Positions 35,051 through 44,580 of a stretch of 64,000 nt of DNA are shown piece by piece (positions within the stretch are counted from its first letter, which is position 1; the number at the start of each line of letters is the position of its first letter). Below the pieces are notes generated by a model. That model did not search any database and was not told the origin of the DNA. It saw only the letters and a list, made by a program, of their open reading frames with translations. A program made the position numbers and the translations under genes. Source of the stretch: Thermohalobaculum sediminis (GTDB taxonomy: Bacteria > Pseudomonadota > Alphaproteobacteria > Rhodobacterales > Rhodobacteraceae); NCBI RefSeq assembly GCF_023487995.1, contig NZ_JAMFKN010000009.1, forward strand, positions 124,001 to 188,000. Direction: 5' to 3'.

Positions 35051-36631
35051 TCATCCCTTCCGGTCGGTGGTCGCGAGCGCGACCCAGGTTTCGGTCAGCG
35101 CGGCGTCGCCCCGCCTAAGATACGCGCGAAGCTGGACCGGCTCGGTGCCCGTGGCGCGGAAGTCGAAGCTGAGCCGCCAGCGATCGGTTCCCACGACCGG
35201 GCGGCAGCCGATCGGGCCCAGGATCTCACCGCCCACGGCCTCGATCACGGGCTCGACGCCGCTTTGGACCGTGAGGCCCTTGAGCGCCGCGCCCTGGAAG
35301 TCGATCACCATCTTGTCGATCCCCTCGGGGATGTCCTGCCCAGGCGCGCCGCCCTGGCCCTGGCGGGTCGAGAAGACGCGGGCGACGGTGGGCTCGGGGT
35401 CGCGCTCGCCCCAGACGATGCGGTAGTCGAAGGACAGCATCTCGCCCGGCGGGGGAAGCTCGGCGGGCGACCAGTAGGCGACGATGTTGTCGAAGGTCTC
35501 GTCCACGGTCGGGATCTCGATCAGCTGCACCGCGCCCTTTCCCCAGTCGCCGACAGGCTCGATCCAGGCCGAGGGGCGGCGGTTGTAGAACACGCCGTCG
35601 TCCTGGTAGTTCTCGAAGGCGCGGTCGCGCTGGATCAGGCCGAAGCCGCGCGGGTTCTGGTCGAAGAAGCTCGAGGTCCGCACGACGCTGGGATTGCCCA
35701 GCGGGCGCCAGATCCGCTCGCCCGCGCCCGTCGCCAGCGCGAGCCCGTCGCTGTCGTGGATCTCGGGCCGCCACTCGTCGGCGAGGATCCGGCTGCGCTC
35801 GGAGAACCAGTACATGCTGGTGAGCGGCGCGATGCCGAGGCGCTCGACCGCGCGGCGCAGGAACAGCCGGGCCGAGATCGTCGTCACGTGCGGCTCGCCC
35901 GCGCCGCCGCGCCTGAGCCCGAACTGGTAGGCGCCCGAGACCGAGGGGCCGTCGAGCAACGCCCAGGCGGTCAGCGTGTCGGCCGGATCGACCGGCGGGC
36001 CGATCCAGAAATGGCTGAAGCGGGGGAACTCCTCGGGCTTGGCAAGCCCCGTGTCGATGGCGAGGCCGCGCGCCGAGAGGCCGTACTGGCCGAGCGGCCC
36101 GTCGGTCCTGAAGTACGAGGCGCCAAGGAACGACACCCAGTCGGGCGCGAGCCCCGGCCGCATCACGCGGAAGCCCGCGAAGCCCACATCCTCGGGCAGA
36201 TCGCGCGCCGGGCTGTCGTCGGGCATCGAGAAAAAGTCCCGCCGGTAATGCACCTCGCGGGCGGTGCCGTTCTCGACCAGGTGGACGCGGACGGGCTCGC
36301 GGAAATAGCGGCCGGGATGGAACAACTGGATCGGCGCCGACGCGCCGACATGCATCAGCGAGGCATCGTCGCGGAACCGGATCTGCCAGTGCGCATCATA
36401 GTCGATCTGCTCGATCTGCTCGGGCACCGCGATCACCGGCGGGCGGTAGGGCTCGGCGGCCGCGCTCCGGGCGAGCGCGACGAGGTCGGGGAAGGAGAAG
36501 GCCGTGGGCGGGCCCAGAACAGGCAGCGTCTTCGCCTGGGCCAATGCGCCCGGCACCGGGCCAGCCATCAGGGCGGCGAGGCCAGCGAGGCCGCCTGCGG
36601 AAAAGTGACGACGGGATAGCTCCGTTGACAC
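35051..36631 (-). CDS. OpgG/OpgD-family periplasmic glucan protein, second copy
   Basis: A 526-residue paralogue of the 25045-26697 protein, also Tat-exported (ELSRRHFSAGGLAGLAALMAG). Shared motifs are FSFPDLVALARSAA, GIAPLTSMYWF, NPRGFGLIQRDRAF and YNRRPSAWIEP. It starts at GTG with GGAGATATCGC upstream. Two family members in one locus suggest split roles, for example hydrolysis versus cyclising transglycosylation, as known for different OpgG/OpgD enzymes. Which does what cannot be told from the sequence alone. Confidence 0.88.
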   Translation of the reverse strand: MSTELSRRHFSAGGLAGLAALMAGPVPGALAQAKTLPVLGPPTAFSFPDLVALARSAAAEPYRPPVIAVPEQIEQIDYDAHWQIRFRDDASLMHVGASAPIQLFHPGRYFREPVRVHLVENGTAREVHYRRDFFSMPDDSPARDLPEDVGFAGFRVMRPGLAPDWVSFLGASYFRTDGPLGQYGLSARGLAIDTGLAKPEEFPRFSHFWIGPPVDPADTLTAWALLDGPSVSGAYQFGLRRGGAGEPHVTTISARLFLRRAVERLGIAPLTSMYWFSERSRILADEWRPEIHDSDGLALATGAGERIWRPLGNPSVVRTSSFFDQNPRGFGLIQRDRAFENYQDDGVFYNRRPSAWIEPVGDWGKGAVQLIEIPTVDETFDNIVAYWSPAELPPPGEMLSFDYRIVWGERDPEPTVARVFSTRQGQGGAPGQDIPEGIDKMVIDFQGAALKGLTVQSGVEPVIEAVGGEILGPIGCRPVVGTDRWRLSFDFRATGTEPVQLRAYLRRGDAALTETWVALATTDRKG

Positions 36632-36852
36632 GCGATATCTCCAGATCCGCTGATTTGGGTCGTCCGCTAACCAGCCTCAGCGCGCGTGCGTTGGCAAGGG
36701 GCGACTGCGGCGACGGCCTGCACATGGCGTGGCTGGCCCGGTGCGCGCGATGACGAGCGGGCGCTCGATCGCGGCGCGCCGCGTTCGGGCCCCCGGGGCA
36801 TGCGAGGCGCGGCGATGGGCACCACCGGCGCGAGTGGCTTATCGGGGCGCGC

Positions 36853-37695
36853 TCATCGGCGATCCTCGCCCGGATCGAGGGCATGGCCGCTGGCGGGGCC
36901 GCGGACGGGCTGGACCAGCATCCGGTCGAGCCAAAGGTCGCGGGCGGTGCGGAACTGCTCGATCCCGATCTGCATCCCCTCGTGACCGCGCGCGGGTTGG
37001 GCCACGTAGGTGCCGAGCAGCCGGTCCCACCAGGGCAGGTTGAAGCCGTAGTTCGAGTTGGTCTCGCGCGGGTCGGACGAGTGGTGCACGCGGTGCATGT
37101 CGGGCGTCACCACCAGCAGCCGCAGCACGCGGTCCACCGGGCGCGGCAGATCGATGTTCGAGTGGTTGAACAGCGCCGTCGCATTCAGCACCACCTCGAA
37201 CAGCAGCACGGCGACGGCTGGCGGCCCCAGCGCCGCGACGACGGCGAGCTTGATGCCCATCGAGATCACGATCTCGACCGGATGGAAGCGCAGCCCCGTG
37301 GTCGCGTCGAAGTCGAGGTCGGCATGATGCATCCGGTGCAGCCGCCACAGCCCCGGCACCGCGTGGAACATCACGTGCTGCAGATAGATCGCGAGATCGA
37401 GCAGCAGCATCGAGGCGATGATCGCGACCCATGCTGGCGCCTCGATGTTGTTGAAGAGCCCCCACCCCCGTTGCTCGGCCATGACCGCGAGGCCGACCGC
37501 GAGGATCGGGAAGGTCAGCCTCAGGATCGCCGTGTCGAGCACGACGAGCGCGAGATTGTTGGTCCACCGGATCACCCGCGGGATCTCGCGCCGGCGGCGG
37601 GGCGCGGCGACCTCCCACAGCATCATGCCCGCCAGAACCCCCAGGAAGGCGGCGAGGCGCAGCGCAGGCTCGTGGGCGAGGATCGTCTGGGCCAT
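36853..37695 (-). CDS. Sterol desaturase/fatty acid hydroxylase-family membrane protein
   Basis: A 280-residue membrane di-iron protein. The three histidine clusters are HVMFH, HRMHHADLDFD and HRVHHSSDPRETNSNYG, with about four membrane segments around them. Members hydroxylate or desaturate lipids; the substrate here is not identifiable. The start at 37695 (MAQTILAHEPALR) is preferred over 37755, which adds a proline-rich tail. It stands alone between the glucan island and an AraC regulator. Confidence 0.85.
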   Translation of the reverse strand: MAQTILAHEPALRLAAFLGVLAGMMLWEVAAPRRRREIPRVIRWTNNLALVVLDTAILRLTFPILAVGLAVMAEQRGWGLFNNIEAPAWVAIIASMLLLDLAIYLQHVMFHAVPGLWRLHRMHHADLDFDATTGLRFHPVEIVISMGIKLAVVAALGPPAVAVLLFEVVLNATALFNHSNIDLPRPVDRVLRLLVVTPDMHRVHHSSDPRETNSNYGFNLPWWDRLLGTYVAQPARGHEGMQIGIEQFRTARDLWLDRMLVQPVRGPASGHALDPGEDRR

Positions 37696-38014
37696 GGGCA
37701 GTCGCGGTCTCTCCGGCGTGAGCGGGCCTGTGGACGGGGCGGGAGCCGTCCGCAATCAAGCCAAGATCGTCTATCGGCGCGGGGCCACCCGGGTCAACCG
37801 ACGCAAGGGCCTCCCGTATCGACGCCGACGCCCTCGTCGCGCGCGCCCCCTCCACGACCGGGCCGCCTGACGGGGTGCGCTCGCCGGGGAGGCCGACTCC
37901 CGGACGATGCGGCGTTTTGGACAACGGCGATGGTTCATCGGAAATTTGATTCCCGTTGATTCTGCGTCATAACCTTCGCGAGATATTAACGTCCTGCGAC
38001 AAAGGAATTTCCGC

Positions 38015-39055
38015 ATGGTCGCGCGAGCGAAGCCGGCCGCATCGATGCCAATCGCGTCGTCGGCGGTCCGGTCGAGGGTGGTCACGACCGACGATTTCGA
38101 CCCGCCGATACGGTACGAGGCGTGGCGCGAGCAGATGCTCGGGATCAACGAGGTGATCGTCGATCCGGGCTGTCGGCCAGGGTTCTCGGCGCGCGTCGAG
38201 CATTGGCAGCTTGGACGGATGCAGCTGAGTGACAAGCGGACGCCGGCGATGCGCCTCGTCCGCCGGCAAGGCGACGCATCGAGGGACGGCCACGACGAGC
38301 TGGTGCTGCGGGTCACGCGCCGGGGCGTCGGTTCCAGCGCGGCAGGTGACCGCCGGTTCAGCGCGGGTCCCGGCGAGCTCGTCATCGAGTCGCTCACCGA
38401 AGGTTACGAGGACATCTGGACCGAGGCCGAATGGGTCACGCTCAAGGTGCCCAGGGACCTTTTCCCCGGCCTTGAGGAGACCTTCGCGACCATCGGGCCC
38501 GGCCCCGTGGCTGGCACCGCCGCGCGGCTTCTGGCCGATTACCTGCTCGCCTTGCCGGCACGGCTTCCCTTGGCGACCGAGGCGGAGCTGCCGATGATCG
38601 CCGGGATGACGCGGTCGATGATCGCGCATTCGCTGCTGGGCACGCAGGGGCCGAGGCTCATGTCCCCGTGCGATTTCGAGAGCGTGGCGCGCGCGCAGGT
38701 GGGCCGCGTGATCGACCAGCATGTCGGCTCGGCCTGCCTGACGCCCAGGCGGATCTGCGATCTGACCGGGATATCGCGTTCGTCGCTCTACCGCATGTTC
38801 GAGGGCGTGGGCGGTGTCGCGAACCACATCCAGCAGCGCCGGCTGCAGCTCGTCCACGCCGCGTTGTGCGACCCGGCGCGGGCGCATGAGCGGATCTCGA
38901 CCATTGCCGAGCGCTTCGGCTTCCACTGCACGAGTTCGTTCAACCGGACGTTTCGGCGCGCCTATGGAATGACACCCGGCGAGCTGCGCGCGCTGGCGCT
39001 CGGGGCCTCGCGGACCGGGGTCGTCCTGCCCGCCATTAACCGGCAGGCGTCTTGA
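38015..39055 (+). CDS. AraC-family transcriptional regulator
   Basis: A 346-residue regulator with a ligand-binding N-terminal domain (about 1-230) and a two-HTH AraC domain near the C-terminus, including LTPRRICDLTGISRSSLYRMF and ISTIAERFGFHCTSSFNRTF-REAY-like MTPGELR. The start follows AAAGGAATTTCCGC. It is divergent from the sterol-desaturase-like gene, 319 bp apart, which could be its target. The effector is unknown. Confidence 0.88.
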   Translation: MVARAKPAASMPIASSAVRSRVVTTDDFDPPIRYEAWREQMLGINEVIVDPGCRPGFSARVEHWQLGRMQLSDKRTPAMRLVRRQGDASRDGHDELVLRVTRRGVGSSAAGDRRFSAGPGELVIESLTEGYEDIWTEAEWVTLKVPRDLFPGLEETFATIGPGPVAGTAARLLADYLLALPARLPLATEAELPMIAGMTRSMIAHSLLGTQGPRLMSPCDFESVARAQVGRVIDQHVGSACLTPRRICDLTGISRSSLYRMFEGVGGVANHIQQRRLQLVHAALCDPARAHERISTIAERFGFHCTSSFNRTFRRAYGMTPGELRALALGASRTGVVLPAINRQAS

Positions 39056-39138
39056 GCGGCTGCGGCGCATCGCACGGCCATGGTCCGGCCGGAGGGGGCA
39101 TTTCGGCGCTACGCCTTCGGGGGCGGGCGCTCGATCGC

Positions 39139-39531
39139 CTACTCCTCGAAGAGGCCCGTGGCATCCCGGTCGCGCTCGTATCGTCTCGCGACCGGAAACG
39201 GCGGAAGCCATGACTCGCGCCGCACGGTCCAGATCTCGTAAGTCGGCGTCAGTTGATCCGGGGCATCCAGCGAGCCGAGGTTCACTTCCACCTCGTCCAC
39301 GCTGCGCCCGAACACCGGCGATCCGCATCGCGGGCAGAAGAAGCGCCCGGCAAACTCGCGTGTCTCGCCCTCGACCGTCACCGAATCCGCCGGGAACACC
39401 GCCGATGCGTGAAAGAGCGCCCCGTGATGCTTGCGGCAATCGAGGCAGTGGCAAAGTCCGATCCGGTACGGGCGCCCGGACGCCACGATCCGGACATTGC
39501 CGCACAGGCAGCCGCCAGTAAATCGTTCCAT
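39139..39531 (-). CDS. GFA/CENP-V-family zinc protein
   Basis: A 130-residue protein with the zinc-binding cysteine pattern of the glutathione-dependent formaldehyde-activating fold: GGCLCGNVR, CHCLDCRK and FFCPRCGSP. The start at 39531 follows GGAGGAGATGCGGC. Most members have no proven substrate. It converges on the AraC gene and no operon partner is evident. Confidence 0.85.
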   Translation of the reverse strand: MERFTGGCLCGNVRIVASGRPYRIGLCHCLDCRKHHGALFHASAVFPADSVTVEGETREFAGRFFCPRCGSPVFGRSVDEVEVNLGSLDAPDQLTPTYEIWTVRRESWLPPFPVARRYERDRDATGLFEE

Positions 39532-39912
39532 GCCGCATCTCCTCCACCAGCACCCGTTCGGAAGGCATACGACGAACGCGGCCGCTCTGGCGAATGATAG
39601 CCGCAGACGGGGCGGCGGTGCCGCCGGGCAGTCCGCGGTCGCGTTCGGCTGGCCGGAGTCGCCGCCGGGCCGATCGTGCCGGCGGCCGCGCCTTGCCGGC
39701 ACCGCCCGTGGCCTCTGTCCCGAATCTCCGGCTCGGCGCGCGCGGGCGATCCTGAGTTGTGCCGCGATCATCCTTGGCCCGCGCGGGAGTCCCACGAGGT
39801 TCGGCGTCGTGGTCTTGGTCGGACACTTGATCTCGTTGTTCCCGAATCGCGAAATGCGCGTGGCCCGATTGACGGTGACGTTGTGCCCATGCATCAGAAC
39901 GGAGGCCGAAAG
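39532..39912. other. Intergenic region upstream of the efflux operon
   Basis: This 381-bp region separates the divergent GFA and efflux genes. The first two-thirds are very GC-rich and the last 100 bases are more mixed, with a TTGACG that could serve as a -35 element about 45 bp before the efflux start. No gene or repeat was recognised. Confidence 0.4.
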
Positions 39913-41016
39913 GTGAGGCTGATTCCCGCGTTCGTGCCCGTCGCCTTGCTCCTCGGCATCTCCGGCTGCGACGAGCCTGACGATGCGCCCGCCGAGCCTG
40001 CGATCTGGTCGGTCCGCACCACGATCGTCACCGACATGGCCGAGGCCGAGCGCCGGACGTTCTCAGGCGTGCTGACCGCGGCCGAGACCATGCGACTCGG
40101 CTTTCCCGTCGCCGGCCGGCTGCTCGAGGTCCCGTTCCGCGAGGGCGAGAGCATCACCGCGGGCGAGGTCGTCGCCCGGCTCGATCCCTCCGAAGTCGAG
40201 CGCGAGATCGCGGCGGCGGAGGCCCGCGTGGCGGCCGCGCTGGGGCGGCTCGAGGCGGCCGACGGCGAGTTCCGCAGGCAGAATGCGCTGTTCGAGCGCG
40301 GGCTGATCGCGCGTGCCGCCTTCGAGAGGGCGAGCGCCGAGGTCACCACGGCGCGCTCGGAGCTGCGCCTTGCCGAGACCGAACTGTCGGGGGCGCGGGA
40401 GCGGCTCGACCGCGTCACACTGGTGGCGCCGCGCGACGGGGTGGTCACCAAGCTGCTCGCGAACCGCTTCGAGGAGATCGCCGTCGGGGCGCCGGTCTAC
40501 GAGGTGGCGGTCACCGCCGACCTTCAGGCCGAGGTCCTGGCGCCCGAGCGGCTCATCGGCACGATCGGTCCCGAGACGCGCGCGGTCGTTCGCCTGCCGG
40601 CCTTCCCCGGCGCCGAGATCCCGGCGCGGGTGAGCGAGATCGCCTCCGACGTCGAGGCGGGCAACGCCTTCCGCGTGAAGGCGCGGCTCGAGAACCCGCC
40701 GGCGGGCGCCAAGACGGGGCTGTCCGCCTCGGTCACGTTCGAGCTGCCGCGCCGCGCGCAGGGCCTCGTGGTACCGCTTTCGGCGCTGGTATTCTCGCAG
40801 ACGAGTTCGGCGCCGACGGCCGGCGACGCGGCTTCGGTCTATGTCTTCGACCCGGTCGCCGGGAGGGTGGGCTTGCGGGCGATCCGCATCGACGGGGTCG
40901 CGGGGAACGAGGTCCTGGTGACCGACGGTCTGGAACCCGGTGAGCACGTCGTCACCGCCGGCGTCGCGCTGCTCGATGACGGGCAGCGCGCGCGGCTCTG
41001 GAGCCTGCCGGAATGA
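39913..41016 (+). CDS. RND efflux periplasmic adaptor, lipoprotein
   Basis: A 367-residue HlyD/AcrA-like membrane fusion protein. The N-terminus is a lipoprotein signal (ALLLGISGC, Cys19), then lipoyl half-motifs around a coiled-coil hairpin (about residues 90-165), and a beta-barrel. The GTG at 39913 is chosen because ACGGAGGCCGAAAG precedes it; the upstream ATG at 39889 lies before the signal and reads through that site. Its stop overlaps the pump start by ATGA. No outer-membrane channel gene is present nearby. Confidence 0.9.
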   Translation: MRLIPAFVPVALLLGISGCDEPDDAPAEPAIWSVRTTIVTDMAEAERRTFSGVLTAAETMRLGFPVAGRLLEVPFREGESITAGEVVARLDPSEVEREIAAAEARVAAALGRLEAADGEFRRQNALFERGLIARAAFERASAEVTTARSELRLAETELSGARERLDRVTLVAPRDGVVTKLLANRFEEIAVGAPVYEVAVTADLQAEVLAPERLIGTIGPETRAVVRLPAFPGAEIPARVSEIASDVEAGNAFRVKARLENPPAGAKTGLSASVTFELPRRAQGLVVPLSALVFSQTSSAPTAGDAASVYVFDPVAGRVGLRAIRIDGVAGNEVLVTDGLEPGEHVVTAGVALLDDGQRARLWSLPE

Positions 41017-44000
41017 CGGGGCTGACGCGGTTCGCGCTCGATCAGTGGCGGGTGGTGCTCACGCTGATCGTTCTCGTGATCGTCGGTGGAACGACGGCCT
41101 ATTTCCAGCATCCCAGCCAGGAAGACCCCGAGATCACCATCCGCACAGCGGTCGTCACGGCGCAGTTCCCCGGCATGCCGGCGCGGTGCGTCGAGCAGTT
41201 GCTGGTCAAGCCGATCGAGGAGGCCGCCCGCCAGATCGCCGAGGTCGAGACGATCGAGAGCGCGGCCCAGACCGGCCTTGCGACGGTGAAGGTCGAGCTG
41301 CGGCCCGAGATCGTCGAGGTGCAACCGGTCTGGAGCACGCTGCGCGACAAGATGGCCGATCTCGCGCCGCGCCTGCCGGAGGGTGCGGACGGCCCGCATG
41401 TCAATGACGACTACGGCCGCGTCGCCGTCACCACGCTCGCCCTGCACGGCGCGGACTACTCGCTGGCCGAGCTGCGCGCGACGGCACGCTGGGTGCGCGA
41501 CCGTCTTGCCGCCGTGCCGCAGGTTAGCCGGATCGACATCTTCGGCGTGCAGGACGAGCGGATCTGGATCGAGTTCGACCGCGCGCGCCTCGACCAGTCG
41601 GGCCTCACCGTCGAGCGGATGCTGGACGCCATCGCCGACCAGAACCTGATCCTGTCAGCCGGGGCGCTCGAGACCGAGCAGGGCTTTCGCTATGCGCTGG
41701 CGACCAGCGGCGTGTTCGAGGACTGGCAGCGCGTCGGCGATGTCCCCGTGGCCACGCCCTCGGGCGAGATCCTCTATGTCCGCGACCTTGCCCGGCTGGT
41801 GAGGGGCTATGTCGATCCGGTCCGCAAGCCGGTCTTCTTCGACGGCCGCCCGGCGGTCACGCTCGGCGTCTCGATGGTCGAGGGGGCGGCGATCCAGAGC
41901 TTCGACGCCGCGCTGCAGGCGCGGCTCGCCGGGATCCGAGCCGACCTGCCGCTGGGCCTCTCGCTCGATCTGGTGACGCACCAGCCGCCGATCGTGGCCG
42001 AGTCGGTGGCCGAGGCGACCGAGAACCTGATCCAGACCATCGCGACGGTGCTGGGCGTCGTGATCCTGTTTCTCGGCATCCGCGCCGGGGCGATCGTGGG
42101 CGCCATCGTGCCGCTGTCGATCTTCATGGCGCTGGTGGGCATGGTGCTCTGGGACGTGCCGCTGCACCGCATCTCGATCGCGGCGATCATCATCGCGCTG
42201 GGCCTGCTGGTCGACAACGGCGTGGTGATGGCCGAGGACATCAAGAAGCGGATCGACGGCGGTACCGCGGCGCGCGGCGCGGCGCTCGAGGCGAGCCGCA
42301 CGCTCGCCGTCCCGCTGCTCACCTCGTCGCTGACCACCATCCTTGCCTTTCTGCCGCTGATGCTGGCGAGCGACGCGACCGGAGAATTCCTGCGGGCGCT
42401 GAGCCAGGTGCTGATCCTGACGCTGCTGGCGAGCTGGCTCCTGTCGGTGACGGTGACGCCGGTTCTCTGCGTCCGATTCCTTGACCGCGGGGCCGGGCAG
42501 GGCGCCGCACAGCCACCCGCGCCCGGCCGGGCCGAGACGGTCTATGCGGGCGCGCTGCGGCGCGTGCTCGCGCGCCGGGGGGTGTTCCTCGCCGGCACTC
42601 TCGCGGTCTTTGCCCTGGCACTCGGGGCGCTCGGCCGCGTGCCGACGGGCCTGCTGCCGCCGTCGGAGCGGGCCCAGTTCGTCCTCAATCTCGAGCTTCC
42701 GGCGGGATCGAGCGAATCCGAGACCGCGCGCGTCGCGCAGCGGCTCGCGCTGTTCCTCGCGGACGGGGCGGCGAACCCCGAGGTCACCGGCAGCGTCGTT
42801 TATGTCGGCGCCGGCGGCCCGCGCTTCTTCCTCGCCCTCGCACCCGTCGACCCCGCGCCCCATGTCGCATTCGCCGTGGTGAACACCGCCTCGGCCGACG
42901 ACGTCGCCCCGGTCCGCGCCCGGGTCGAGGCGTGGATGGCCGCCCAGTTGCCCGAGGCGCGCGGCTGGACCGAGCGGCTGTTCCTTGGCAGCGACCCGCC
43001 CGGCACGGTGCAGATCCGGCTCAAGGGCGACGACATCGACACGCTGTTCCAGGCGGGGCGCGCGGTCGAGACCGCCTTCGCCGAGATCGGGGGAACGCGC
43101 GAGATCCGGAGCGACTGGGCGAACCCGGTCCTCCAGCTCAACGTCCTGATCGACCAGGCCCGCGCGCGACGCGCCGACGTGGCGCCGTCGGCCGTCGCGC
43201 GGATGCTCCAGACGAAGTTCGACGGCACGCAGGTCACCGACTACCGCGAGGGGGACCTCTCGATCCCCGTGGTGCTGCGCGCCCGGCCCGAGGATCGCGC
43301 GAGCATCGATGATCTTGCCGACTCCACGGTGCTCTCGGCCTCGGGCATCGCGGTGCCGCTCCTGCAGATCGCCGATCTCGGGGGCGAGCTTCAGCCCTGG
43401 GTCGTTCGCCACCACCAGCAGGAGCGCGCTCTGACTGTCTCGGCGGTCAATCCGGCCATGACGGCGGCGGCACTCCTCGACGCGATCGCGCCGGCGCTCG
43501 ACGCCCTCGATCTGGGCGACGGCGTGCGCTGGGAGGCCGACGGCGAGGTGCGCGCGAAGGCCGAGGCGAACGACGCCCTGTTCGCGACCCTGCCCCAATG
43601 CCTGATGGGGATCGTGCTGATCCTGATCTGGCAGTTCAACTCGTTCCGGCGGCCTGCGATCATCCTGGCGACGATCCCGCTTGTCCTGATCGGCGTCTCG
43701 CTGGGGATGAACCTGATGCGGGGCGTGCTCGACTTCAACGCGATGCTGGGCATCCTTTCGCTCGCGGGGATCATCATCAACAACGGCATCGTGCTGATCG
43801 AGCGGATCGACGAGGAGCGGCGGGCGGGGCTTGCGGTCGAGCCCGCGGTGGTCAGCGCCTGCACGGCGCGACTCAGGCCCATCGTCATGACGACGCTCAC
43901 CACGATCCTCGGCCTCCTGCCGCTGCACCTGTTTGGCGGCGAGCTCTGGCGCGGGATGACCATCGTGATGATGTACGGCCTTGGCGTCGGCACGATCCTG

Positions 44001-44102
44001 ACGCTGTTCGTCGCGCCGGCGCTCTACCTCGTGCTCTTCGGCCGGGGCCGCGCGCGGGCGGGAGCGGATGCTGTGCCGGGGGCCGAGGCGCGGCCGGCAT
44101 GA
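41013..44102 (+). CDS. RND efflux pump, inner-membrane permease
   Basis: A 1029-residue RND transporter with twelve predicted membrane segments in the 1+5 / 1+5 pattern and two large periplasmic loops. The proton-relay segment IALGLLVDNGVVMAEDIKKR has one aspartate-asparagine pair where AcrB has two aspartates. The repeat in the second half reads LAGIIINNGIVLIERI. Substrate cannot be predicted. It is coupled to the adaptor gene and followed after 58 bp by a channel gene. Confidence 0.93.
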   Translation: MTGLTRFALDQWRVVLTLIVLVIVGGTTAYFQHPSQEDPEITIRTAVVTAQFPGMPARCVEQLLVKPIEEAARQIAEVETIESAAQTGLATVKVELRPEIVEVQPVWSTLRDKMADLAPRLPEGADGPHVNDDYGRVAVTTLALHGADYSLAELRATARWVRDRLAAVPQVSRIDIFGVQDERIWIEFDRARLDQSGLTVERMLDAIADQNLILSAGALETEQGFRYALATSGVFEDWQRVGDVPVATPSGEILYVRDLARLVRGYVDPVRKPVFFDGRPAVTLGVSMVEGAAIQSFDAALQARLAGIRADLPLGLSLDLVTHQPPIVAESVAEATENLIQTIATVLGVVILFLGIRAGAIVGAIVPLSIFMALVGMVLWDVPLHRISIAAIIIALGLLVDNGVVMAEDIKKRIDGGTAARGAALEASRTLAVPLLTSSLTTILAFLPLMLASDATGEFLRALSQVLILTLLASWLLSVTVTPVLCVRFLDRGAGQGAAQPPAPGRAETVYAGALRRVLARRGVFLAGTLAVFALALGALGRVPTGLLPPSERAQFVLNLELPAGSSESETARVAQRLALFLADGAANPEVTGSVVYVGAGGPRFFLALAPVDPAPHVAFAVVNTASADDVAPVRARVEAWMAAQLPEARGWTERLFLGSDPPGTVQIRLKGDDIDTLFQAGRAVETAFAEIGGTREIRSDWANPVLQLNVLIDQARARRADVAPSAVARMLQTKFDGTQVTDYREGDLSIPVVLRARPEDRASIDDLADSTVLSASGIAVPLLQIADLGGELQPWVVRHHQQERALTVSAVNPAMTAAALLDAIAPALDALDLGDGVRWEADGEVRAKAEANDALFATLPQCLMGIVLILIWQFNSFRRPAIILATIPLVLIGVSLGMNLMRGVLDFNAMLGILSLAGIIINNGIVLIERIDEERRAGLAVEPAVVSACTARLRPIVMTTLTTILGLLPLHLFGGELWRGMTIVMMYGLGVGTILTLFVAPALYLVLFGRGRARAGADAVPGAEARPA

Positions 44103-44160
44103 CGGTCGCGAGCGGGCCCGGCGCGACCGGAGCGAGAGAGAAGCGAGGCGTCTTGGTCAG

Positions 44161-44580
44161 ATGATCCTTCACCAGCTTGCCATTGGCGCGGGCGCCATCG
44201 CGGTCAGCGTCATCATCCATGCGAGCTTCATGCTGGCAGCGGCAGCCATGCCCAAGCGCGAATTGCCGCCGAGACGCGGCCTTCTCCGCAAGGGCCTCGT
44301 CATCATTGCGGTCGTGCTGTGGTTCTTCCTGTCGATCTGCGTGCAGTGCTGGGTCTGGGCGATGCTTCTGCTCTCGCTCGGCGCACTCGGCTCGCTCGAG
44401 GCGGCGCTCTATTTCTCGACCGTCACCTTCACGACGCTCGGCTATGGCGACATCGTGCTCGGCGAGGACTGGCGCCTGCTCGGGGCGTTCGCCGCGGCCA
44501 ACGGCACGATCATCATCGGCTGGACCACGGCGATGGTGTTCCTCGCGGTGCAGAGGGTCTACGAGATCCACGCGCGCTGA
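44161..44580 (+). CDS. Small two-pore-segment potassium channel protein
   Basis: A 139-residue membrane protein of the Ion_trans_2 family. It has membrane helices at about 5-28, 44-75 and 108-132, with the potassium selectivity filter TTLGYGD (91-97) before the last helix. There is no RCK domain. It follows the RND pump on the same strand, with a weak ribosome site, so co-transcription is possible but no functional link is known. Confidence 0.83.
   Translation: MILHQLAIGAGAIAVSVIIHASFMLAAAAMPKRELPPRRGLLRKGLVIIAVVLWFFLSICVQCWVWAMLLLSLGALGSLEAALYFSTVTFTTLGYGDIVLGEDWRLLGAFAAANGTIIIGWTTAMVFLAVQRVYEIHAR

Noticed and set aside
41655-43928. 757-codon open frame opposite the RND pump
   Set aside because: Antisense shadow; charged, low-complexity composition.
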